A stretch of 64,000 nt of DNA, taken from positions 558,001 to 622,000 of the forward strand of contig OU015679.1 of assembly GCA_907165275.2 (NCBI GenBank). Direction: 5' to 3'. The notes beneath the pieces were generated by a model. It was not told the origin of the DNA. It made no database searches and was given only the letters and a program-made list of their open reading frames with translations. The position numbers and the translations under genes are program-made. Shown here one piece after another: positions 53,297 to 61,864 of this stretch. Position 1 is the first letter of the stretch. Each line of letters starts with the position of its first letter. Origin of the DNA: Zygaena filipendulae. Lineage: Eukaryota > Arthropoda > Insecta > Lepidoptera > Zygaenidae.

Positions 53297-53975
53297 TATT
53301 TTTACTAATGTTTCTCAAATGCAAAAAAAGTTGCACTTCTTCACCACGTAAATTGACTAAGTTATTATTTATGTCCAAAAATCTAATATGGATGCAGTTG
53401 ATATTACTTTGATTGATTCGGAAATATATCGCGTTTTTAGGGGCTTCGATGATTCTATATCCAGGCGGCACGTTAGGTGCAAATTCGTAAACAATATGGC
53501 TTGGTTCACCGTTTATATATGATCCACTCACTATATCACATTCGACTCTCACCACGGTCGTAGGCAAAATGTTCACTGGCAGATGTGAAACATGCCATTT
53601 ATTTGCTTTCAGAAACTTATTTCCATAGCCCAGCAAATTTCCTAGAGAATCTGTCTTGGTAAAATCAATATCTTTGGTGCAGTGTATGGATATTTTTAAT
53701 GTGTTGTTATTACAGTGAAGTTGAAATGTTGCGTCTTTTATTTCTGATTTTATATAGTCACTGATATCTTGCAATTCATAGGCTCCTTCCGGTAGAGTAA
53801 TTACTTCATTAGTACCATAGTAAAATTTATTATTTCTATAGTCAATATTTGGAATTGAATTAAATGTAGATAAATATAACAGAGCACACTCATATTCTCC
53901 ATTAAGTTGTAGGGTGGGAGAGTAATAAGTAGTTAAAATTGATGAGTTTCCCGTAATTGATAGTGTTAAAGACAT
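53289..53975 (-). CDS. Penton (minor capsid protein, single jelly-roll)
   Basis: 228 residues with LQLNGEYECALLYLSTFNSI then PNIDYRNNKFYY near the N-terminus, ITLPEGAYELQDISDYI, and NLLGYGNKFLKANKWHVSHL in the middle, the recognisable order of the Polinton penton family. Pentons occupy the fivefold vertices and may carry the spike. The frame is intact. It follows the protease gene by 36 bp. Confidence 0.9.
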   Translation of the reverse strand: MSLTLSITGNSSILTTYYSPTLQLNGEYECALLYLSTFNSIPNIDYRNNKFYYGTNEVITLPEGAYELQDISDYIKSEIKDATFQLHCNNNTLKISIHCTKDIDFTKTDSLGNLLGYGNKFLKANKWHVSHLPVNILPTTVVRVECDIVSGSYINGEPSHIVYEFAPNVPPGYRIIEAPKNAIYFRINQSNINCIHIRFLDINNNLVNLRGEEVQLFLHLRNISKNND

Positions 53976-54011
53976 TTTGCAAATGACATGACTAAAACAA
54001 AATTTAATGTT

Positions 54012-54377
54012 TTATACTTTTTTATTCCAAAATTTCCATAAATATTTTAAACATAAATGACCACAATTAACAGTGTTAAATTTTTGGTATCTTGTATAAT
54101 TATAAAAAATGTTCATATTTTTTAAATACTTCACTAATTCAAATGGCGGTTTCAAATCACCATAACTATCAAAGTATTCACAATAATTATTTCGTTTTGC
54201 ATATGCTACCCAATGTGTTCCCTCATTCTTCGAATCATCTAGGTTAACAATACCACATTCAATCTTCCTCGGACTTCTGGGTAATTCATCTTTCATGTAA
54301 ACACCTCGGAAATGCGGAATATTTGCAGCGTACTTCAAAATGTCTACATTTGTCAAAGCACGATTAGGTAGCGTAGT
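54012..54377 (-). CDS. Adenovirus-type cysteine protease (maturation protease)
   Basis: About 115 residues with the family order: FRGVYMKDELP, then GTHWVAYAK (catalytic His), YFDSYGDLKPP (Asp), and VNCGHLCLKYLWKF (catalytic Cys in NCGHLC). It would cleave capsid precursors during maturation. The expected N-terminal start falls on TTG (54356; LTNVDILKYA) instead of ATG. The frame stays open upstream, overlapping the end of the PLA2 gene. Either the ATG was lost by one base or translation depends on the upstream frame. Confidence 0.88.
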   Translation of the reverse strand, partial: TTLPNRALTNVDILKYAANIPHFRGVYMKDELPRSPRKIECGIVNLDDSKNEGTHWVAYAKRNNYCEYFDSYGDLKPPFELVKYLKNMNIFYNYTRYQKFNTVNCGHLCLKYLWKFWNKKV

Positions 54378-55105
54378 TAGTTTTTTGAAGCTTTTATGTA
54401 TAAACCTTTCCCACTTTTGTAAGGCTTTATGTATAAGCCTTTTCCCAGTGCTATAGCCTCCATGGTTTTATTATGACGCTCTGTCTCCTGCAAATTCTTT
54501 TGAGCAGATTTATAATCATTCACAGTTTTTGCAATTCCAGACGCTCCTCCCGCCAGAGCGCCTAGAGCTGATAAACCCGCAAATATTGGGATAAGTGGTA
54601 ATATTCCTCCGGTTTTTGGTATTGGTATCACTCGAGGTAATTTGATTTGACGAGCTAGCGGAATCATTCTTTTAGCAGCTGCATAAGACAGGTTTATCAG
54701 CGTTTTACGGTTTTTTGGTTTTAGCTTTTTAACATGTGAACGAATTTTCGTGACAAAATGTTTGAATGATTTAACTCCCCAACCCGATTTTACTTTAGCT
54801 TTCATCGCTTTACTAACCAGCCATGAGACCAATTTTTCACCTTTCCCTGCATCCTTTGCTTCTAACCTCTTTTTAGCCATGTCTAACAATTGTAAATCCG
54901 CTTTGTGACGATTAGGTAAATCTGTGTTATTGGCGTAGGCGATATCGTGGTGCATGCAGGCTTCGTCCAACTTGTTAACCCCGCGATCACCTCTTTGTAA
55001 ACGTTTCTGAAGTTTTGTTCCTGGTCCACAGTAATTATACCCAGGTATATGAATCTCAAAAGGTAAGTTATTTATTAAATTGTTAACGAGTCCACCACCA
55101 TGCAT
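54377..55105 (-). CDS. Phospholipase A2-domain virion protein
   Basis: 242 residues. Near the N-terminus PGYNYCGPGTKLQKRL contains the calcium-loop YCGPG, followed by DEACMHHDIAYAN with the catalytic HD pair (about H53, D54), as in parvovirus VP1 and adintovirus PLA2 domains. Such domains help virions cross endosomal membranes. A basic region follows (about 110-145), then a hydrophobic glycine/alanine-rich segment (ILPLIPIFAGLSALGALAGG, about 167-186) and a C-terminal repeat GKGLYIKPYKS / GKGLYIKASKN. The mix of PLA2, basic and hydrophobic parts suggests an internal, membrane-active capsid protein. Confidence 0.88.
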   Translation of the reverse strand: MHGGGLVNNLINNLPFEIHIPGYNYCGPGTKLQKRLQRGDRGVNKLDEACMHHDIAYANNTDLPNRHKADLQLLDMAKKRLEAKDAGKGEKLVSWLVSKAMKAKVKSGWGVKSFKHFVTKIRSHVKKLKPKNRKTLINLSYAAAKRMIPLARQIKLPRVIPIPKTGGILPLIPIFAGLSALGALAGGASGIAKTVNDYKSAQKNLQETERHNKTMEAIALGKGLYIKPYKSGKGLYIKASKN

Positions 55106-55158
55106 GACTCGTATTAAAATGACTAAAGTAACGATACTGTTTATAGTTTTATATCTTC

Positions 55159-56109
55159 TTAACTTAACAATGTGGATTTATCAATCCAGCTGTTTTCATC
55201 AGGAGGTAACCCTAACCATTTAACGAATATCTTACTCCCTTTCTTTTTCAACACTTTTTCTATTAAATACACATTAGGATAGTTAGTCTTCTGCAGTTCT
55301 TGTTCATAAAAACTTCCTAAAATAGGCTGATTACGTTGATCTTCAATGTGGTACGTTTGTGGAATGGTATTATTTACTTTCTTTACAGTAAATAATTCTG
55401 TAGACCAATTAGGAGTATATCCCTTTTCAAAACAATTTTTTTATTTACTAATACGAACGCAATCCCCAGCCTTAAATTTAGATTTTTGTGGTACAGATGG
55501 AAAAGAGTGTAATTTATTAATATTTCTTTTTACGTCTGGTTCTATAGTTTTATTAATTTCTGCAGGCTTAAAACCAGTGGTGCGATGTTTTGTGGTGTTA
55601 TAAGACTGCATAATATTATTCAAAGTTTTGTCAGACCATTTATAACTCCCAATCAGACTAAAGTGTTTGAACAGTCTTTGCTTTATAGTTTTGATAAGAC
55701 GTTCAACAATTGAAGCTTTTTTTATAGAAAACGTCGAATAATGGGTAATTTTATTCGTCTTCATAAGCTTTTGAAACGAATCGTTGTAGAACTCGTTCCC
55801 CATATCGGTTTGCAAATTGTACGGCCTTCTTTGGCTTCGGATTAAAATATGTTTAAAAGCTTGAGTTACATCAAGTTTTTTCTTTGATTTCAACGGTTCA
55901 GCCCAGGCATACTTTGTAAAGCAATCTATTACTATAAGGATATATTTATTGTTGTTGTTATATTTGTTGTTGTTATATTTTCGAAGAGATTGCATATCTA
56001 TCAAATCGGCTTGCCACAAATCATCGATTCCCTTAAGAAAAACAGGACGTCTTGTAAAGTTTTTTCGAGCGGCTTTGTGGATTTCATTGACTACTTCCTG
56101 TTTTGTCAT
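55159..56109 (-). pseudogene. Polinton integrase with chromodomain, broken by a stop
   Basis: I choose the ATG at 56109 (MTKQEVVNEI). The rve core has DLWQADLIDMQ (D), LQTDMGNEFYND (D) and ASIVERLIKTIK (E). The zinc-binding N-terminus is short. At 55441-55443 a TAA follows VRISK; the same frame then continues for 93 codons to 55159 as an SH3-like segment (GYTPNWSTELFTVKKV) and a chromodomain (VYLIEKVLKKKGSKIFVKWL...DENSW). The core could still fold, but the targeting domain is cut off. The enzyme inserts the element, making 6-bp TSDs. A 15-bp asparagine-codon expansion distinguishes it from copy 1. Confidence 0.93.
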
Positions 56110-56128
56110 TTTGTAATGCACTTTAAAT

Positions 56129-56674
56129 CTAGTTGTCCACCCCGTTCTTGTTAAGTTTCTCTTCCAACTGATTTACTAACCCTAAAGACGTTGCTTTTAA
56201 AGTAGACTCATCAATTTGAGAACGTAAGTTGTCAATAAGGCCATTGAATTCTTTAAACATCTTGGTGTTTAGTTGGTCTACATACTCCTTGTTAACAGCA
56301 TCATCTGCTTCTACTGGATGTTTGATGCCTCTCAGTCTAGCTGTTTGTAAATCATAATCTCCATTATGAGATCTCAACAAAGCATTGTATGCTTTTAAAG
56401 TAGATGTAACGGTATTTGTAATGTCAATTATAATTTGTGAACGCATATTTTCAACAAGGTTATTGAATTCTTTTATAATCATATCATGTAATTGATCGAC
56501 ATACTCTTTATTAACCGCATCGTATGCTTCTATAGGAAATTTGATGCCTCTTAGTCTAGCTGTTTTTAGATCATAATCACCATTTTCAGATTTCATTAAC
56601 ACCTTGTCATTAAATGTAAACTCTGACAAACGTATTCTTTTATGAATATGATGACCAAATTTGTCTATACTCAT
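56129..56674 (-). CDS. Fibre-like repeat protein of Polinton
   Basis: 181 residues, two tandem units: NGDYDLKTARLRGIKFPIEA with DAVNKEYVDQL, then NGDYDLQTARLRGIKHPVEA with DAVNKEYVDQL, each followed by a helical stretch with heptad spacing. DAVNKxYVD units are typical of trimeric tail fibres of phages, so a trimeric spike is a reasonable guess, not shown. It ends two codons earlier than copy 1. It lies between the DUF8207-like gene and integrase, 20 bp upstream of the integrase ATG. Confidence 0.72.
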   Translation of the reverse strand: MSIDKFGHHIHKRIRLSEFTFNDKVLMKSENGDYDLKTARLRGIKFPIEAYDAVNKEYVDQLHDMIIKEFNNLVENMRSQIIIDITNTVTSTLKAYNALLRSHNGDYDLQTARLRGIKHPVEADDAVNKEYVDQLNTKMFKEFNGLIDNLRSQIDESTLKATSLGLVNQLEEKLNKNGVDN

Positions 56675-56754
56675 ATTGTAAGGTAGGACCTGCTACTTAG
56701 GGAGGCTAGATATAAAATGAAACTAATCGTTAGTAATGCACATATTTATTTTAT

Positions 56755-57630
56755 TTAGGCATTAATGAGTCCACTTTCACGCAATTCTTCTATGATAGAA
56801 ATGATTTCATTGTCAAGTCCGGTGTTACCAGCTTCTCGTGATGCTATCAATAGTTTTAATCGTTCCACCAATTCATTAGGATCGTCCCAGTATACTAAGT
56901 CGACATCTTTTCGTATTTTTTTCATTGACGGTAAGCCTTCTCCTTTCGTTTGTTTTATATTAAACAGAGGTCTAATGATTTGTACGTATTTTTGTCCTTT
57001 ATTACTTTTGATGGGTTTTTTTGAATCGTAATCTCGACGGTGAGCGTTTGTGTTCATTAACATAGTTTTGTAATTTTTCATGTCGCTATCCGTAATTAAT
57101 TTTAAATCGATATCTTTTTTAAGCAACAATTGTTTTAAGCCAGGAGTGGTAGCGTACTTATGTCCAGCTACAGATATAAATCGATCACCGATCGTTATAG
57201 GAGATGAACCTAACATAAGTTTTCCTTTTTCTGATCTAACACCAAATACAACATCATCTAACGCCTCTGAAGACACAGACCATGACGAGGTATTTTTATC
57301 ATCGAGAGTTGTATCAATAACGGATGAAACTGAGGGGTCTGTGTCTAAATCAGATTCTGAATTATCTGTATAATAATTATCACTGCTCTCATCCTTGATG
57401 TCTTTAACAGTACCGGTGTTATGGTTGGTGTTGCCTTCAGATATTTCAATCAGCTTTTGTTTTGTTGCTTTTTCATTAGCTTTCGTAAATTGAGCAAGAG
57501 GTTCTGTGACCGGCTTGAACACGGTTTCCAATGCACGTTTATTTTCAATTTCGATATTTCTCATTTTTCGCACCTTTTTCTTAACTGCTTCTGCAGCATC
57601 AACAATTCGTCTTTTTAATGATTTTTCCAT
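56755..57630 (-). CDS. Polinton protein of unknown function (DUF8207-like)
   Basis: 291 residues: basic helical N-terminus (LKRRIVDAAEAVKKKVRKM), acidic Ser/Asp linker (DNYYTDNSESDLDTDPS), then the C-terminal domain VVFGVRSEKGKLMLGSSPIT, YATTPGLKQLLLKKD and YKTMLMNTNAHRRDY, and IIRPLFNIKQTKGEGLPSMK. The same domain is common in arthropod Mavericks. A TATA-like TTTAAATAG lies about 70 bp upstream (near 57705). Function unknown. A structural or packaging role is suggested only by the neighbours. Confidence 0.78.
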   Translation of the reverse strand: MEKSLKRRIVDAAEAVKKKVRKMRNIEIENKRALETVFKPVTEPLAQFTKANEKATKQKLIEISEGNTNHNTGTVKDIKDESSDNYYTDNSESDLDTDPSVSSVIDTTLDDKNTSSWSVSSEALDDVVFGVRSEKGKLMLGSSPITIGDRFISVAGHKYATTPGLKQLLLKKDIDLKLITDSDMKNYKTMLMNTNAHRRDYDSKKPIKSNKGQKYVQIIRPLFNIKQTKGEGLPSMKKIRKDVDLVYWDDPNELVERLKLLIASREAGNTGLDNEIISIIEELRESGLINA

Positions 57631-57725
57631 TATAACCGGACGAGTCGTTAATGATTTAGCATCCGATAACGAATGAAGTTTAAAACATGCGTTCCTCTAT
57701 TTAAAGGTATTATTTATGTTCTTTG

Positions 57726-58412
57726 TTAGTCGAACACCACAAAAGTGTCTAATTTGTTTCTATAGCAACCATTATTTTTAGTACAATCCTTGTTTATAAC
57801 CAAATAATTGTAAGGATTGATCCAAATCTTTGAACACATTTCGCGAAATTGACCCCACGTCATGTCTGTATTAACGTGCTCATCATAAACATGTTTCATA
57901 TTGGTTTCATCTTGTTTAAAAAGTATAATTAAATTCGCGTTATCTCTCACTAACTGTTTAGGGATTTTACTATATGTTTGGTTGAGATAAAAACAATCAA
58001 TATATTTGTGTCTGCCCATTGCAAAGTAATCTCGTATGTTATTTTGATTTTCACATGCAACGTCGTCAAATACAATCACGGAGTAGGGTTTAGCATCTTG
58101 TAGACTTAAAACTTCATCTTTATCACGATACTTTTCAAATAAAACATTTGGAACTCGTTCCAAAACCTTTTCTAAAAACACATATTTTGGTTGTTGTAAT
58201 GTTTTAGAATAAACATACACATTTCGATAATGTAACCCGTTTTCGTGCAAAAGTAGTCCAATCATCAAATTTGTTTTCCCACAGCTCGACGGTCCACAAA
58301 TGATGCATCGTACAGTGCTAGGTAGAAGCCTTCCATGACGTGACATTGTGTTTTTTACTTCGACAAAAACATTATCAATATTTAACGATTGTGACTGTTT
58401 AACAAACTTCAT
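57726..58412 (-). CDS. Genome-packaging ATPase (A32/FtsK-HerA type)
   Basis: 228 residues, intact. Walker A IICGPSSCGKTNLM near residue 40, Walker B YSVIVFDDVACE near 115, then RHKYIDCFYLNQTYSKIPKQ with the sensor-like region and DNANLIILFKQD. It pumps element DNA into preformed capsids in the PRD1/adenovirus-like lineage. First gene inside the right terminal repeat, transcribed inward. Copy 1 (10814-11503) carries a stop in the middle. Confidence 0.93.
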   Translation of the reverse strand: MKFVKQSQSLNIDNVFVEVKNTMSRHGRLLPSTVRCIICGPSSCGKTNLMIGLLLHENGLHYRNVYVYSKTLQQPKYVFLEKVLERVPNVLFEKYRDKDEVLSLQDAKPYSVIVFDDVACENQNNIRDYFAMGRHKYIDCFYLNQTYSKIPKQLVRDNANLIILFKQDETNMKHVYDEHVNTDMTWGQFREMCSKIWINPYNYLVINKDCTKNNGCYRNKLDTFVVFD

Positions 58413-58599
58413 GATGCACGCGTCAAGTCAGTAGTGTGCTATTTCATTAGTTACATTTATTTTTAAGTCAAAACATGAGAACTACCAGACGTCTAATCGT
58501 TTCATGGTATGGATTTCGCTGTATTATCATTCCACAGATAAATCTTTTGTAATTGATCTGACAAATGATCGATCTGACAAATGAAGATCTTTTTGATTG

Positions 58600-58792
58600 T
58601 GTGGTCCAGGGCCTGGACCACTGGAATGATTTTGCGAGCGATAATTGTTTTTGCATGATCGATCCGACAAGTGAATCATTTTGATTGGTATATATTGTAT
58701 GGTCTGGACCATCGGAGTGATTTCGCGAGCGAGCACGTGCTCGCTCATTGCGAAAGAACGAAGTGGTCCAGAACATACAATATATACCTACT
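58600..58792 (-). repeat. Polinton right terminal inverted repeat and inner palindrome
   Basis: 58655-58792 is the reverse complement of 39191-39328. Just inside, TGGTCCAGGGCCTGGACCA (58604-58622) is a perfect palindrome that again uses the TGGTCCAG box seen twice in the repeat. Further in, variants of TTGTCRGATCGA recur. Confidence 0.9.
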
Positions 58793-58798
58793 ACCTAC

Positions 58799-59110
58799 TA
58801 TTATTGGTTTGTGCTACCACTTTTCGATATGAAGTCGGTGACAAGCCAAGTATGGAGTTAGTAGATAGATGAGCTAAGTCCACTCCCGCCATGAGCTCGT
58901 CGTGAACTGAACAACCCAAGTGGGCAGACGTAAGCGGGCTTGGCACCGAATTCAAATCGAAAAGTGGTAGCACAAACCAATAATAGTAGGTATTACGTTG
59001 TTGGTCTGTTGGATTAAATCGGTATTTTGTTATTTTTAACTTTTTAGTTATGTGTTTTTTAGAAGTCGGTTTTAATTATTTTGTAAAAAAAATTAATATT
59101 CATAAAATTA
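58799..59110. repeat. Foldback element, core and right arm
   Basis: TACTATTATTGGTTTGTGCT...CTTTTCGAT at 58797-58829 is repeated inverted near 58955-58987, enclosing about 125 bp. The outer arm (GGTATTACG...GGATTAAATCGGTATTTTGT, GAAGTCGGTTTTAA) pairs with 39060-39190 on the other side of the Polinton. It forms a long hairpin-capable element split by the Polinton. Confidence 0.7.
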
Positions 59111-59393
59111 ATGTAAGTGTAAATAGGCGTTAATTTTTATTTTCCATGTTTTATCATAAATTCGAAACCTATATTTTTAAGGTTCTCGAATATACAACCG
59201 AGGTATACAACTTAAAAAAATACTAACTTATCTATTTACTTATCCATTCATCTTTCTAGAACTTAACAATTTTGGGTAATAAGTTTTCACTGCACGGCAA
59301 CACTCACTAAATGCTCACATGTTTACGATACGGGCTTCACTTTGTTGTTGACAGCGCTCCGTCTTGAGTTTTTATTTCGTCTGAGTTAATATG

Positions 59394-59899
59394 AAAATTA
59401 TTTTTCACACCCCTGAATTACTAGCTGCTTTACCGCCAACATTTCCACACACAAATATAACGAACGTATAAAGTGCGAAATTAATCAAAATCGAATCGAA
59501 TATTGAACTTATCATCGCCTTATTTGTTCATTGGTAGATGCTAATCAATGAGAAGGCATACAGTATGTTGAATTACCGGTATTACCTAAGAAATTAAAGC
59601 TTAAAGCGTCGTTATGAATAAAAATAAACAAACTCATTAGCATTAGCGCTGGATGCTGATGTATTAGCATTAGCGTATGAGTATAAAAAATATCAAATTT
59701 TACATCAAAAATATCGTATAATTTACGATAATCATCGTATGGTTCCGAATACTAGTTGCCGGTAGCATAGTAGATAATTTATTTTATTTTTTTTTTATTA
59801 ATTTTTTGTTAAAATGTTACTTTGTGATAAGCTTATTTTTGTTAAAAAATTAAAAACTGCAGCGTGCCAAAAAATTGGTGTTGTACCAACGTTTGGGGG
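59394..59899. other. Spacer without recognised features
   Basis: AT-rich flank of the P-like element. A small GCATTAGCGYTGGATG/ATGTATTAGCATTAGCG internal repeat occurs near 59640-59680. No gene seen. Confidence 0.4.
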
Positions 59900-61640
59900 T
59901 TTTACTCTTATTGAGTTTTATTTGAATTGAATTCTATGAAATTATACATGAAGATACTTCTAGAGAGTAGAGGATACCAGGCCTGTGTTGGCAATAGGAG
60001 CACAATAACAATGCCTCTAGCTTTATCAGAGATTTTTCTTAGCAGCTTTAAAATTATAAAGAACGGAGGGAACGCGTAGAAAAATAGCAATCGGCCCTGG
60101 AAATTGTAAACGCGTAAATATAGTCATTGCGTCTGGGTATCCATGCCAGGAAACTTATTTGACATAGGTATTTATCATTTATGTGACTGCCAAAAAAGAA
60201 ATTACATATTTCAAATGTACCAAACGACAATACAAATTCTTGATAACTCAATTCCCATTAAATATCAGTACGTATTCGCCTCGATTCTGCATCTGCAGTC
60301 GTTTTATCTGACGAACTTATATAAGCCGTTATAACATACCTACAATTTACGACATTCACACCATTGCCATAGTCGTTTGGTAATGTCTGTGAGGTAAGGG
60401 GATTAGATACCTCCCATACGGCTGAAATGGAAATGAAATGAATACGAGATGGCCGTCGTGTTGTCAACACAAATTAATATTTGACAATAGTTTGAATTCC
60501 TAACAAAAACTTTTAGACCAAAATAAGCAGCCTTAATTTCTAAATAGTTGATGTGTTGAGCTTGTTCTTGAGTTTTACAAACCCGCTGGCCTTTTCATCA
60601 TCGCATGCAGGCTCCCACCCCGTAGTTGAGGCATCTGAGAATATTTCTAGATCATGTGTATTGTGTAACTTATTTGATACTACAAGAGCGTTTTAAATCG
60701 ATTTGTCATGCCATTGCGTTTATACTTTTCATAGTTATCGTCAGGTTGTAAACACAAAAGTTTAATCCTATCAAATTATTTATTTTATATTTTTTTTTTG
60801 TTTATAGCCAGCTGCATTCGACAGCTGGGCAGGTAGAAACTAGTAACTCAGTGAATCTAACTTCTAAGTGTAAAAACCTTTTGAATTTCTTGTATAACGC
60901 GTTCAATTTTATCTGATGGTAACGTGATCTGGAATTTTCTCGAATCTAATACGAAACCCAAGAATGTACCTAGGTACAAGTCTTGCTTGGTATCATCGAA
61001 ACTCGTATTTATTATTTAAAGAACTTTATTGTACTACAACGTACTTAATGCTCATTTATTAGAAAACCAAGAGAAGAAATTAAATTTCTAGTCTGCCTGT
61101 ATTTTATAAGTATTGCTCGTAAGACTGCTCCAACAACTAACAGTCATCTAAATAATTATTTAGATGACTTTTTATAATTAAACCGACTGATCAATTATAA
61201 TTGGTCGATTTATGGCGGGCTTGGCGTAAAAAACGGACTATTGGTTCATTACTTTGGTGAATGTACGGTGCGGTACTCAAGCCAAATGGTAACACGTTAA
61301 ATTCATACAATTGTACTTCAAATTGGAACCTTAAATATTTCCTTGAATTGGGATCCATTTTATTTATTTATTTATTCTTTTTGCACATAATAGCACAAAT
61401 GGCGAACTTAATGCATTGCGGCATTCTCGACAGTTAACCATTGGGTAATAAAATAATGAGCGTCCTTTAGAGCTATCTTTGTAATAAAATAATCACGTGT
61501 TATTAGTTATAACACTGTACTTAATTAGTCTTCAATTTTAAAATAATCAGCTGTTATAAAATTGTAAAAAAAAAATATTTTAGGTTTAAAATACAGCGGA
61601 ATTTGCCATTTGGCTTGGGTACAAGAAATACTCTAGATAT
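59900..61640 (-). pseudogene. Decayed DIRS-type retrotransposon (RT-RNase H region)
   Basis: Read right to left on the minus strand, in several frames, the order is that of DIRS elements. First FLVPKPNGKFRCILNLK (about 61560-61630). Then an LPFGLSTAP-like stretch (61250-61350) and SFDDTKQDLYLGTFLGFVLD with DKIERVIQEIQKVF (60870-61030). Next an RNase H start (DLEIFSDASTTGWE, 60590-60650), AYISSSDKTTADAESRR (near 60270), and finally FYAFPPFFIILKLLRKISDK...WYPLLSRS (59910-60090). Frameshifts, stops and a small insertion near 60780-60850 show long decay. No tyrosine recombinase was found. Confidence 0.72.
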
Positions 61641-61864
61641 AAACTGTCCATCCATTTGTTTGGTTGGCACCATTGATTTACTACTAGACTGGTGTGGTAT
61701 ATCAATGGTTGACACTTATAGTAGCTACTATAGACAGCAATATGTATTTTCAGCAAATTCATGACCCAACTGCATGTTGAATATTCTGGTTCTAAGATAG
61801 GCAATTTTTCGCTATTACTTAAGAAACAGACCACAGTATTGTTTGCAAAACTATAACAAAGCAC

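Larger units (their letters stand above)
39191..58792. mobile_element. Nearly complete Polinton/Maverick (adintovirus-like), 19.6 kb
   Basis: 138-bp terminal inverted repeats (39191-39328, 58655-58792) start AGTAGGTATATATTG and are flanked by the 6-bp TSD ACCTAC (39185-39190, 58793-58798), as known for Polintons. It encodes PolB, retroviral-type integrase, packaging ATPase, adenovirus-type protease, penton, double-jelly-roll major capsid protein, a PLA2 protein, a fibre-like protein, an IAP and several unknowns. The left arm is transcribed rightwards (except IAP); the right arm leftwards. Damage: a LINE in polB, a stop in integrase, an uncertain protease start. Everything else is open. Confidence 0.96.
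38079..59385 (+). mobile_element. P-like DNA transposon carrying the nested Polinton
   Basis: Inverted termini of about 55 bp begin CTCAGACGAAATAAAAACTC and AAGACGGAGCGCTGT (38079-38133 and, inverted, 59331-59385). They are flanked by the 8-bp TSD TTAATATG (38071-38078, 59386-59393). An 8-bp TSD and a THAP-type protein start just inside the left end fit the P superfamily. Excluding the 19.6-kb Polinton it is only about 1.7 kb, so the transposase body is missing. Confidence 0.75.

Noticed and set aside
57080..57373. + strand frame over the DUF8207-like gene
   Set aside because: Shadow of the minus-strand gene, which is duplicated and conserved in copy 1.
58799..58983. Independent MITE inserted after the Polinton
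   Set aside because: The outer arm continues on the far side of the Polinton (39060-39190), so this is the core of a larger foldback that predates the Polinton.
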